From Microtetraspora malaysiensis (GTDB lineage: Bacteria > Actinomycetota > Actinomycetes > Streptosporangiales > Streptosporangiaceae), in NCBI RefSeq assembly GCF_001528665.1, contig NZ_BBYJ01000033.1, positions 1 through 64,000 on the forward strand: a DNA stretch of 64,000 nucleotides. The letters are read 5' to 3'. Under the pieces are notes generated by a model. The model searched no databases. It was given only the letters and a program-made list of their open reading frames with translations, and was not told the origin of the DNA. This document shows, piece by piece, positions 46,526-54,723 of the stretch. The translations under genes and the position numbers were made by a program. Positions within the stretch are counted from its first letter, which is position 1, and every line of letters begins with the position of its first letter.

Positions 46526-46748
46526 CGGTGCCCGCCTTCTTGTCCGATCCGTCGGTCTGCTGGAGGCCGAGCAGGGCGAGCAGGTCGGCGGTGGGCACCA
46601 GGTAGGTCTTGCCGATGCGGATGATCCGGCAGGGAAACTGGCCGGTCTTGGCCAGTTGATAGGTCTTGGTGCGTCCCAGTCCGAGGGCTCGCCCGGCGGT
46701 GACCAGGTCGATCACAGCCGGGAGCTTGGCCAGCTCCGTCAGGGACAT
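46512..46748 (-). CDS. Excisionase-like HTH protein
   Basis: A 78-residue MerR/AlpA-type DNA-binding protein (VTAGRALGLGRTKTYQLAKT, KTYLVPTADLLALLG). It sits directly before the integrase, overlapping it by 14 bp, as Xis genes do in such elements. The ATG at 46748 was chosen since AGG lies upstream; ATG 46760 is an alternative. It probably biases the integrase toward excision. Confidence 0.87.
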   Translation of the reverse strand: MSLTELAKLPAVIDLVTAGRALGLGRTKTYQLAKTGQFPCRIIRIGKTYLVPTADLLALLGLQQTDGSDKKAGTDGDR

Positions 46749-46920
46749 CCCGTGCCTCATGCCGACACCCGAAAGTCGGTGGCGCGGGCGGACCCTGCCG
46801 GGGTGGTTGATCGACGCTCGGCTCCATGCCGGTGGTCAAGTGAAATCCGCTGGACCACCAGGGAAAATCCGCTGGCGCGGGCGGCGGGGTTCCCCCTGAT
46901 CGGCGCGCTGAGAGCGGTGG

Positions 46921-47787
46921 TCATCGCGCATCACCATCCGTCGCGGTGTCGCCGGTCGGGGTGGTGAAGATGAGCAGGTCCTCGTGGGCGATGGCGTGGA
47001 CGGGGATACCGCGGGCCTGGGCCCGGCGTGCCTCCTGGAGCTGGAAGAACGACGCACGAGACACGATCCGGTCATCGCGAACCCCGCACAGCAGGGCCGC
47101 GATCCGGTCGATCAGAATGAGCCCGGCGTGCTCGGCGATGTCGAGCACTTGGCCGGGCAGGTCGATCAACTCGCCTCGTACGCGGATCGGCCGGATAGTG
47201 ATCGCCACGATCCCGCCGGGACGCAGTAGATGCCGGCAGCCGGTGAGGATCTCACCGAACCCCTCCATCAGTCTGACCAGATCACGGTGGGCGAGATTGC
47301 CCGGGTCGTGGCTGTAGCGGTGGTTCCACTTCTTGATCCCCGGCTCGCCGGAGTCCCGGGTGGAGCGGATATGCCCGTGGGTGGAGGAGCCGTACGGGGG
47401 TGAGGTCAGCACCAGCGCCACACGGCCCGCGCTGCCTCCGAGAAGGACCCGGATACGGCGCGAGTCTCCGACGATCACGCGGCTGGTGCCGGTCGCACCC
47501 TGGCGGTGGGCGTGCAGCAGGTTCGCGACGGCGAGGTTCGCCCAGCGGGCCTCGTACTCCACGCCTACCGCCTCCCGCCCGAGGTGGATGGCCTCCACGA
47601 GGGTGGTCCCGATGCCGCACATGGGGTCGAGGACCAGGTCGCCGGGCTGGGTGTAGGTAGCGATGACCTGGGACGCGATCGCGGGCAGCATCTTTGCCGG
47701 GTGGTCCATCGACGCCGGCAGGTAGCGGCCCATCCGCTGAGCGCGAGAGGTCAGGTTGCCCGTGGCCCACACCGAGGGCATCGTCAT
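46921..47787 (-). CDS. DNA methyltransferase (N4/N6 type)
   Basis: A 288-residue DNA methyltransferase. Cofactor motif DLVLDPMCGIGTTLVEAIHL near 50-70 and the catalytic TSPPYGSSTHGH near 131, a TSPPY signature of N4-cytosine or N6-adenine enzymes. No restriction enzyme is beside it. It is probably a protective or regulatory methylase of the element. GGGAGG precedes ATG 47787. It overlaps the second, related gene by 4 bp. Confidence 0.88.
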   Translation of the reverse strand: MTMPSVWATGNLTSRAQRMGRYLPASMDHPAKMLPAIASQVIATYTQPGDLVLDPMCGIGTTLVEAIHLGREAVGVEYEARWANLAVANLLHAHRQGATGTSRVIVGDSRRIRVLLGGSAGRVALVLTSPPYGSSTHGHIRSTRDSGEPGIKKWNHRYSHDPGNLAHRDLVRLMEGFGEILTGCRHLLRPGGIVAITIRPIRVRGELIDLPGQVLDIAEHAGLILIDRIAALLCGVRDDRIVSRASFFQLQEARRAQARGIPVHAIAHEDLLIFTTPTGDTATDGDAR

Positions 47788-48581
47788 CGCGCGCCTCCCT
47801 TGTTTTCGATCTTCGTGAACAGCAGGACGTCGGCGTGTACGCCGACCGTCACGGGGGGTGCGGGTGCGCGGACGTCGTAGAGGTGGCCGAGGCCTTCGGG
47901 GGTGGCCTGGACGACCAGCTCGCCCTCGCGTACGGGAACCCGCAGCGCGATGACGTGCTGGGTGTAGGCGAACCCGGCGGCGCGGGCGGCTCGGATCAGA
48001 ACAGGCGCCTGATCGCGCAGCCGTTCGCCCTCTCGGCGGGGAGCGGTGACGATGGCGAGGTGCCCGCCGTCGCCGAGGACCTGCCATGCGCCCCGCATCA
48101 CGGCGGGCCGTTCGTCCGCGGAATCTCCGCTACTTGGACAGGCGGGGCACTGCTGTACGGAGTGGCATGGCGGTGCGTAGATGACCAACCGGGCTGTTCC
48201 AGCCTGCTTGGCCAGTGCGGCGTCCATCTGCTGAGGCGACCATGGCCGCAGGTATATGTCGGCCAGCTCTTTGGCAGAAAAGATCTCTTGAAGCTGGGCG
48301 CGGATGGCCTGGGCGTGCGCGACCTTGGGTACAAGGGCGATCGCTTTCCTCGCCTGCAGTACGGCGCAGGCGAGCGTGGCCGCGTTGATCGGGTGTGTCT
48401 CAACGATCAGCTCGCCGGGCTCGGTGCATGTGGAGATGAGGTGGCGGGCGAGCTCGATGCCGACCAGCGTGTTACGGCGCGGACACCTGACGGTGGCCTG
48501 TTCGTGTTCGGGCTGCTCGTCGGCGCAGAGCCAGACCGACAGCGGCAGGAGCTGCCGACCAGAGGTGGACGGTTTCGTCAT
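47784..48581 (-). CDS. Degenerate methyltransferase-fold partner
   Basis: A 265-residue protein with the same general plan as the neighbouring DNA methylase: a strand-rich first half, LIVETHPINAATLACAVLQA in place of the SAM motif, and VIYAPPCHSVQQCPAC in place of TSPPY, with extra cysteines. A glycine motif is missing at the SAM site. It may be a non-catalytic partner or bind another substrate. The ATG at 48581 was chosen; a GTG at 48605 would add 8 residues. It overlaps the methylase by 4 bp. Confidence 0.65.
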   Translation of the reverse strand: MTKPSTSGRQLLPLSVWLCADEQPEHEQATVRCPRRNTLVGIELARHLISTCTEPGELIVETHPINAATLACAVLQARKAIALVPKVAHAQAIRAQLQEIFSAKELADIYLRPWSPQQMDAALAKQAGTARLVIYAPPCHSVQQCPACPSSGDSADERPAVMRGAWQVLGDGGHLAIVTAPRREGERLRDQAPVLIRAARAAGFAYTQHVIALRVPVREGELVVQATPEGLGHLYDVRAPAPPVTVGVHADVLLFTKIENKGGAR

Positions 48582-48694
48582 TGCGTGGTGACCCGAGGCG
48601 GTCACCGATCCCCAGCTACACCAGGGAATACCTCATGCCGCTCACCAGATCGGACAACCGATCAGCAGGTTTTGCATTCCGACAGGTTAGTAGA

Positions 48695-50377
48695 TCATGG
48701 TTGCATTGGGGTAAGTGTCGCCACCTGACTACCAGAAGGAAGAACCTTGAGCAGGGCGTTGCGTAGTTCGTTGATGTTAGCGTCAGGTGCGCTGATGACT
48801 AGTGCGTTGCCCCTAGGGATACCGAGAGTGCGTGCGGTTTCCCGAGATACCAGCGCATCGATTGAGCCGAGGCTTATTGGAGCAGAAGCTCCTATGCGCA
48901 AATTGCGCCCACTCCCTGCTACCGTTTCACCAGGAGCAATCCCGGTCTTACCGCTAAAGGTAAAAGAAACTAGGAGCTCGCCATTCGCGAGATTTTCCCA
49001 TAGCGCGTCAGACTTTGCGGTCGTCCTGGGTGTGTAAGAGCGAAATGTGGACGGATCGACGCCAAGTGTCTGCGTCTGCGTGCCATCCAGTTCGACGCTG
49101 GCAGCATCTACTACTTCTAAATTCAAAACCCCTCTAAGGTGCTCTATCTTCGTAATGGATTTCCGGGGAATAGCAGAAGGTGCTATGGCGAATAGATGTG
49201 GTGTCTTTAGTGTTTTGAGTGGAGTAACGCTCATCGGGCTTTTTGGCGAGTCTGGCTGCTTGTTCGGAGTTGCTCCAGTATCCCCGCTTTGGGGAGGTGA
49301 TGCATAAAGGCTTTGTATGGTATCGCTAATTCGCTCTTTGTTTACTATGACGAAAGCGGCGACGAGGATTGCAGCGATCAATCCTATGCTCAGGAGAAGA
49401 TTCCGAGGTGATCTGCTTCGGTCGCGATGGTCACTGGAAGACGTGTGCGTGCCAAATGCTGAGGGCTCAGTTTCACCGCTGAGTGTTCGGTCCTCCGATT
49501 CCCCCCCAGCTTCCTCTTCAAGAGGAAGCTCATTGGTTTGCCCGATAGATGGATCAGCGAGATTGGCCAAGGTATTGAGAACCTGCTTGGCGGATGGGCG
49601 GTCCTCGGGATTCTTGGCGAACGCTGATGTTACGAGAGACCGAAGAGGTTCGCCTAGCTGTTCTGGCGTTCCGAGATTGGGGGTGCCGGTCAAAATTCGA
49701 TTTATGATTGCGGGAATGCTGTTGCCGCTGAATGCGGGACGTCCCGTTGCGGCGAATACCATAGTTGCGGCCCAAGCGAACATGTCGACGGCGGTGCCAA
49801 GAGGGGCATCGGAGAACTGCTCGGGAGCCATGTAGGCAGGAGTCCCAATTGCGTGGCTTGTTATTGGGGCCGATGCATCTAGTGCTCTAGCGACCCCAAA
49901 ATCGATCACCCTTGCACCGTCTGCACCAAGAAGGACATTGGATGGCTTGAAGTCGCGATGCACAATTCCAGCGCCATGGATAGCCGCAAGTGCAATTGCG
50001 GTGTTTATGGCTAGCCGCTCCAGGTCGGCCCCATTTCGAGGCCCGTTCCGAGATACGTCCTCATGCAACGAGGTCCCTGTGACGTACTCACTTACGATAT
50101 AAGGGCGATCTCCAACGTTCTCTATTCCGATCTCAATGACTGCCGCAGTGCAAAAACGGGCGACGCGCTTTGCTGCCGCAGCCTCCCTCATGAATCTGTC
50201 GCGCGTCGGGACGTCGGTCGCGAACCGGGCATGTAGCAACTTAACTGCAACTTGCTGCCCGTCTCCTCCTTTAGCTAGATAGACGGTGCCCTGGCCGCCC
50301 TCGCCGAGTCGTCCCGTGAGGACGTAGTCGCCCAGAGTGGAGGGATCACCGGGCCTGAGTGGGCTGACCTCCGACAT
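48695..50377 (-). CDS. Membrane Ser/Thr protein kinase with MacB-like outer domain
   Basis: A 560-residue membrane kinase. Cytosolic PknB-type kinase (Gly-loop RLGEGGQGTVYLAK, Lys in VAVKLLH, HRDFKPSN, DFGVARA, APEQFSD), then an acidic linker, one transmembrane helix (LLLSIGLIAAILVAAFVIVN) near residue 320-340, and an outer domain of ~200 residues. The outer part has TLGVDPSTFRSYTPRTTAKS and GIPRGNALVISAPDANINEL, which recall MacB/FtsX periplasmic segments. The gene is visibly poorer in GC than its neighbours, which suggests separate acquisition. Confidence 0.85.
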   Translation of the reverse strand: MSEVSPLRPGDPSTLGDYVLTGRLGEGGQGTVYLAKGGDGQQVAVKLLHARFATDVPTRDRFMREAAAAKRVARFCTAAVIEIGIENVGDRPYIVSEYVTGTSLHEDVSRNGPRNGADLERLAINTAIALAAIHGAGIVHRDFKPSNVLLGADGARVIDFGVARALDASAPITSHAIGTPAYMAPEQFSDAPLGTAVDMFAWAATMVFAATGRPAFSGNSIPAIINRILTGTPNLGTPEQLGEPLRSLVTSAFAKNPEDRPSAKQVLNTLANLADPSIGQTNELPLEEEAGGESEDRTLSGETEPSAFGTHTSSSDHRDRSRSPRNLLLSIGLIAAILVAAFVIVNKERISDTIQSLYASPPQSGDTGATPNKQPDSPKSPMSVTPLKTLKTPHLFAIAPSAIPRKSITKIEHLRGVLNLEVVDAASVELDGTQTQTLGVDPSTFRSYTPRTTAKSDALWENLANGELLVSFTFSGKTGIAPGETVAGSGRNLRIGASAPISLGSIDALVSRETARTLGIPRGNALVISAPDANINELRNALLKVLPSGSQVATLTPMQP

Positions 50378-50872
50378 CACAGCTCTCCATCTACTGAGGT
50401 GGTACCCGAGGATATTCGGGATGTTTCTTGCATTGGCAACTTGTGGACAATATGCCCCGCTATGGTCGTCTATGTCATATTTCGGTGTAATTTTGGCAAA
50501 ATGGGCGGATTGGCAATTGTCCTAATATGCCCTTTTTAGGGCATTTTGTCGACATCTGCACTTTTCTCCGATTTGAGCGCTCGGGCTCCGTTGTGATCTA
50601 AGTCGCCTCGAGACTTTACCTACTCGTTGATCATCCATTCGGAGGGAGGTATCTCTGCAGGTCAATGCAAGTTTTGGGATACCGGTCCGATTTCCTTCGA
50701 TTTGGGTGATCGGAAGTTGTTCTCGCAGGTCAGCGCGATTCGGTACACATCCGGGACAGCCTTCGGATGCCGCCCTCGAAGCGCTGGTCCCAAACTGGCT
50801 CCGAATTCTTCCCAAACCAGATGAGTGGCTGGACGTGTCCTGATCCATTCGGGCACGTCAACGGGGGTTCAC
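50378..50872. other. AT-richer intergenic region with palindrome
   Basis: About 495 bp without a confident gene between the divergent kinase and sigma-like genes. It is AT-richer than average. ATGCCCT-TTTT-AGGGCAT at 50527-50544 is a 7-bp-arm hairpin followed by TTT, possibly a terminator or operator. A minus-strand 108-codon frame here is not protein-like. Likely holds both promoters. Confidence 0.45.
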
Positions 50873-51676
50873 ATGCCACGAATCTCGTACGACCGGCCAG
50901 AAGCGCACCCGGCCACCGCGCGGACGATCACCTGGGACCCGAGCCTGCTCGACACCGTCGAGCGGACTCTCCGGCAGCTCTGCGAGGGCCCCGCTCCGCT
51001 CGCCATCGACGGCAAGGCAATCGGGAACGGTCTGCCCGCCCGGCTCATCCCGCTCACCGAACTCCGCGCGATCCTGCTACACCCCTCGGCCGACCGCACC
51101 ACCCGCGATGCGGCCTGGCGTGAGCTCATTACCCAGGCCAGGACGTACGGCGATGCCTGGACGATCGGCTGTGTCGGGGTGGCCCTGCCTGGCCTGCGGC
51201 ACGTGATTTCCACCCTGTCCCGCGCAACCTCGGCAACCGACAGGGCGGACATCACCGCCGAGGTCGTCATCGGCTTCGTCCACGCCCTCGACGACATCGA
51301 CCTGGACCGGCCCCGCATCATGCTCCGGCTGTGCCGTATCGCGCGAAAGGCGGGGCAGCGAGCGCGCCGGGCCGACGTGGTTCCGGTCTCGCCGGACACG
51401 ATCCTGCGGCCGATGTCGGCACCGCCCAGTGGCCACCCCGATCTGCTGCTCGCTGACGCCGTTGAGCAGGGGATCATCACGAGGTTCGAGGCCCAGCTGA
51501 TCGGAACCACCCGCCTCGAAGACGTGAACCTGACCGACGTCGCGGAGGCGCTCGGCCTCGGCTATGACGCGCTGCGCAAGCGCAGGAGCCGCGCCGAAGC
51601 CCGCCTGCGGGACGCGATCCTCGACGGCCGGGTCAGCACCAAGATTCACGACTCGATGTCCGATCCGGCCTTCTGA
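50873..51676 (+). CDS. Sigma-like (region 4) regulatory protein
   Basis: A 267-residue protein with a C-terminal sigma-70 region-4-like HTH (LTDVAEALGLGYDALRKRRS, 215-240) and a helical N-terminal half (FVHALDDIDLDRPRIMLRLC, ARKAGQRARR), distantly like sigma region 2. It is the first gene of the transfer side of the element, suggesting it switches on the transfer operon. The ATG at 50873 is natural. Its family is common in actinomycete elements but not named. Confidence 0.72.
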   Translation: MPRISYDRPEAHPATARTITWDPSLLDTVERTLRQLCEGPAPLAIDGKAIGNGLPARLIPLTELRAILLHPSADRTTRDAAWRELITQARTYGDAWTIGCVGVALPGLRHVISTLSRATSATDRADITAEVVIGFVHALDDIDLDRPRIMLRLCRIARKAGQRARRADVVPVSPDTILRPMSAPPSGHPDLLLADAVEQGIITRFEAQLIGTTRLEDVNLTDVAEALGLGYDALRKRRSRAEARLRDAILDGRVSTKIHDSMSDPAF

Positions 51677-51692
51677 CCGGCGTATTTCCCGA

Positions 51693-51818
51693 GTGTCAGA
51701 GGTCCGCACCGGCCGGCGAAGGCCAGGCGGTCCACCGGTCCCCAGCCGCACCCGCCACCCGCATCCCGCGAAGGAGGAAACCCGGCGGCCCCACCGGTCG
51801 AGTGCGGACCTCTGGCAC
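51693..51818. repeat. Near-perfect 16-bp inverted repeat before pilin gene
   Basis: GTGTCAGAGGTCCGCA (51693-51708) and its complement (51803-51818) match with one mismatch, 94 bp apart, between the sigma-like and pilin genes. Confidence 0.75.
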
Positions 51819-51848
51819 CAGCACCCAGCTGTCATCGAGGAGGCTCTC

Positions 51849-52214
51849 ATGCCCACGCCATCGCGCTCGGGACACCGCCGGATGGGCATCACCTGGACCC
51901 GCTGCTGGACCTTCGCGCTGATCGCTGTCGCCATCGTGCTCTGCACGTCGCCGGCCTGGGCCGCGGATCTGCTCGCCGCCCCGTCCTCGCTGAACCAGGT
52001 GATCGACAACCTGCGCAACGTCATCATCGGCCTGCTCGTCGGGCTGGCCACGCTGTTCCTGACCATCGGGGGCGTCCGCTACATGCTGGCCGGAGGCGAC
52101 CCCGGTGAGGTCGAGGCCGCCAAGAAGACGCTCCGTTACGCCGCCTTCGGGTACGGCATCGCCGTCCTGGCGCCGCTTCTGGTCAACATCCTCAAAGGGA
52201 TCGTGGGGGCGTAG
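51849..52214 (+). CDS. VirB2/TrbC-like pilin
   Basis: A 121-residue small membrane protein. A signal-type N-terminus (TFALIAVAIVLCTSPAWA) is followed by two helices (VIIGLLVGLATLFLTIGGVR, AAFGYGIAVLAPLLVNILKG) with a loop of charged residues, the pilin pattern. It lies 3 bp before the VirB6-like gene. Probably the major pilus or channel subunit of the transfer machine. Confidence 0.82.
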   Translation: MPTPSRSGHRRMGITWTRCWTFALIAVAIVLCTSPAWAADLLAAPSSLNQVIDNLRNVIIGLLVGLATLFLTIGGVRYMLAGGDPGEVEAAKKTLRYAAFGYGIAVLAPLLVNILKGIVGA

Positions 52215-52216
52215 CG

Positions 52217-53785
52217 ATGCTTCGTCGTCGTTCCCCTACTGCCCGACGCGGAGATCCGCGGCTCGCGCTCAGCGTCGGCGTCCTCCTGGCGGTGCTCACG
52301 GCCGGCCTGCTGGTTCTTGCGACTTCGCCGGTCGCCGCCGCAGCTCCTCGTCCCACACCATCACCGCAGGTCGGTCGGACAACGCCGTCCACAGGCTGTG
52401 GGTGGCTGGACATGGGCTGCAAGGTGAACGAGGCGGTCAACGGCTGGTTCACCAGCCTGGTGCGGGACGCGGTCAACCCGGCGTTCCGGCTGGTCGGGCA
52501 GAGCCTGCTGTCGTCTCCTCCGCCGTCGATGCTCGCCCGCGTCCAGGAGCTGGCCGGTCACGTCGCCCTGGTCGCGAACGCCCTGCTGGTGCTGTTCGTG
52601 CTCGCGGGCGGGCTGATCGTCATGTCGTACGGCAGCGTGCAGACCTCTACCACGGTCAAAGAGGTTGCCCCTCGCCTGGTGGTCGCGGCCATCCTCATCA
52701 ACGGCTCGCTACTTGTCTGCGAGCAGGCGATCGAGCTGGTCAACGCGTTAGTGGAGGGCCTGCTCGGTGACGGCGTGAACCCGCAGCGCGCCGGCGATCT
52801 GCTGGCGGGCAAGGTCCTCGCCCTGGTCACCAACTCGACGGGCGCGGTGATCTATCTCGTCCTCATGGCCGGTACGGCGGTGCTGATGGGCACGATCCTC
52901 GCGTTCATCGCCGTCATCCGGATCACCCTGCTGCTGTTCCTGATGATTGCCGCGCCGCTCGCGCTGCTGTTCCACGCGCTGCCGCAGACCGAAGGCATCG
53001 CCCGGCTGTGGTGGCGCTGCTTCTTCGGGGTGCTGGCGATCCAGATCCTGCAAGCGCTGGTGCTCATCTTGGCGTTCAAAGTGCAGCTCACCCAGCCCGA
53101 GGCCCACTCCCACGAGGCCGTTCTCACCAGCGGCGACTCGCCGGTCGCGCAGGCCGCCGACGTGCTGATCCTGATCGGCCTGCTGTACGTGCTGATCCGG
53201 ATCCCCGGCTGGGTGGCCCGCACCATCTGGCAGCAGGCACAGCCCCGCCTGGTGATGCGCCTGGCCCGTACGTTCCTTCTCTACAAGACACTCGGCGTCG
53301 TCGGTGGCCTGTTCCGCGGCTCCCGGAGTGCAGGGGCCGCCGCACGGCTGGGGTCGGCTCAAAAGGCCACTACAAGTGTGAGCCACATGGGTGGGCGAAC
53401 CAGGCATGGGCTCGCGCTGGCCACCGGTCCAAGTCCCAGCGGTGCAGGGGGAACGACGCAACCCACCTCCGCCTCCGGCGCGGCTCCGGCCAACCGCAGT
53501 CCGGCCTCAACTGCTTCGCCCTCGGGTCAGCAACTCGCATTGCCGATCCCGCTCCCCGCGAACCGGGGCAAACAGGGGACACAGCTCGCCCTGCCGTTCC
53601 CGGTCCAGCGCGTACCGCGGCCGCAGGCCCCACCCATACCGCGCCCACGGCCCACGACCTGGGTCCGGCCCAAGCCGCCATGGGTGCAGGACCGGCTGCC
53701 CGGTATGCCAACCCGCCGCCCACGCCCGGTCCAGCTCCGGCTTCGTCTGGACCCTCCACCCGACCGCAAGGGAGGTAGGCGATGA
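52217..53785 (+). CDS. VirB6/TrbL-like channel protein
   Basis: A 522-residue polytopic protein with a signal-like N-terminus and at least six helices (to about 370), including LLLFLMIAAPLALLFHALPQ and GVLAIQILQALVLILAF. The C-terminal ~150 residues are Pro/Ala/Gly-rich and repetitive (ALPIPLPANRGK, PRPQAPPIPRPRPTT). Typical of the inner-membrane channel of type IV transfer systems. It overlaps the next gene by 4 bp. Confidence 0.85.
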   Translation: MLRRRSPTARRGDPRLALSVGVLLAVLTAGLLVLATSPVAAAAPRPTPSPQVGRTTPSTGCGWLDMGCKVNEAVNGWFTSLVRDAVNPAFRLVGQSLLSSPPPSMLARVQELAGHVALVANALLVLFVLAGGLIVMSYGSVQTSTTVKEVAPRLVVAAILINGSLLVCEQAIELVNALVEGLLGDGVNPQRAGDLLAGKVLALVTNSTGAVIYLVLMAGTAVLMGTILAFIAVIRITLLLFLMIAAPLALLFHALPQTEGIARLWWRCFFGVLAIQILQALVLILAFKVQLTQPEAHSHEAVLTSGDSPVAQAADVLILIGLLYVLIRIPGWVARTIWQQAQPRLVMRLARTFLLYKTLGVVGGLFRGSRSAGAAARLGSAQKATTSVSHMGGRTRHGLALATGPSPSGAGGTTQPTSASGAAPANRSPASTASPSGQQLALPIPLPANRGKQGTQLALPFPVQRVPRPQAPPIPRPRPTTWVRPKPPWVQDRLPGMPTRRPRPVQLRLRLDPPPDRKGGRR

Positions 53786-54723
53786 CCGATAGCGAACCCC
53801 TGATCGCGCGGATACCCGCAGATGTGGACCGGCCCGACAAGGTCGTCTCCGGGCTCACCGCACGGCAGCTCCTGATCCTGACCCTCACCGGCGGAATCGC
53901 CGCCGTCATCTACTGGACGGCAGGGAAGCTTCTGCCGATCGTCGTACTCGCCGCCATGCTGCTGCCTCTCGTTGCGGTCGGTATCGCGGTCGCGCTCGGC
54001 CGCCGCGACGGGCTCACCCTGGACCGGTACGGCCTTGCCGCGCTCCTCCATTGGCGTTCGGCCAAGGAACTGGTCGCCGCCCCCGAGGGAGTGCCCGTGC
54101 CGCCGCGCTGGTGCCGCGTGCGTGGACGCCTGCCCGAGCCGTTGAAGCTTCCCGTTCGTGCCGTCCGCACCGACGGAGTTCTGGAGCTGACCGATGGCGG
54201 CATCGCCGTACTGGTCGAGGCGTCCACGCTCTCCTTCCACCTGCGTACGGCGGACGAGCAGGCGGCGCTGGTCGGAGCGTTCGGGCGATGGCTCAACAGC
54301 CTCGACGCCCCAGTGCAGATCCTCGTCCGCGCCCGCCGCATCGACCTTGGCGGCCAGATCGACGCCGTCGAACGGCACGCTGCGACGTTGCCGCATCCGG
54401 CATTGGAGGAGGCCGCGCGCGAACACGCCGCCTTCCTGGCACAGCTCAACGCCTCACGCGACCTGCTGACGCGGCAGGTGCTCATCGTCATCCGCGACAA
54501 CTCGCCCACGACGGGGCGACGCAGAGCCGTACGGGACGCGGGGGCGGCCGTGGTGCTCCGCCGGGCCGCTGAGGCCGGAAGATCCCTGGCAGCGCTCGGC
54601 CTCACCGCACACGTGCTCGACGCCGAAGCCGCACACCAAGCGCTGGCCGAATGCCTCGACCCCGGCGGCGACCTCGTCAGCGAAACCTTCGCGGAGCCCA
54701 TCACCGGCAGGGAGGAACGATGA
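53782..54723 (+). CDS. PrgI-like transfer protein
   Basis: A 313-residue protein with two N-terminal helices (LTARQLLILTLTGGIAAVIY; LPIVVLAAMLLPLVAVGIAV) like PrgI-type transfer proteins, then a soluble part whose plan (LELTDGGIAVLVEASTLSF) echoes the VirB4 N-domain. It probably links VirB4 to the membrane. It overlaps VirB4 by 4 bp. Confidence 0.8.
   Translation: MTDSEPLIARIPADVDRPDKVVSGLTARQLLILTLTGGIAAVIYWTAGKLLPIVVLAAMLLPLVAVGIAVALGRRDGLTLDRYGLAALLHWRSAKELVAAPEGVPVPPRWCRVRGRLPEPLKLPVRAVRTDGVLELTDGGIAVLVEASTLSFHLRTADEQAALVGAFGRWLNSLDAPVQILVRARRIDLGGQIDAVERHAATLPHPALEEAAREHAAFLAQLNASRDLLTRQVLIVIRDNSPTTGRRRAVRDAGAAVVLRRAAEAGRSLAALGLTAHVLDAEAAHQALAECLDPGGDLVSETFAEPITGREER

Noticed and set aside
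50522-50848. 108-codon frame in the kinase/sigma intergenic region
   Set aside because: Composition is not protein-like and no ribosome site is present; the region is better read as promoters.
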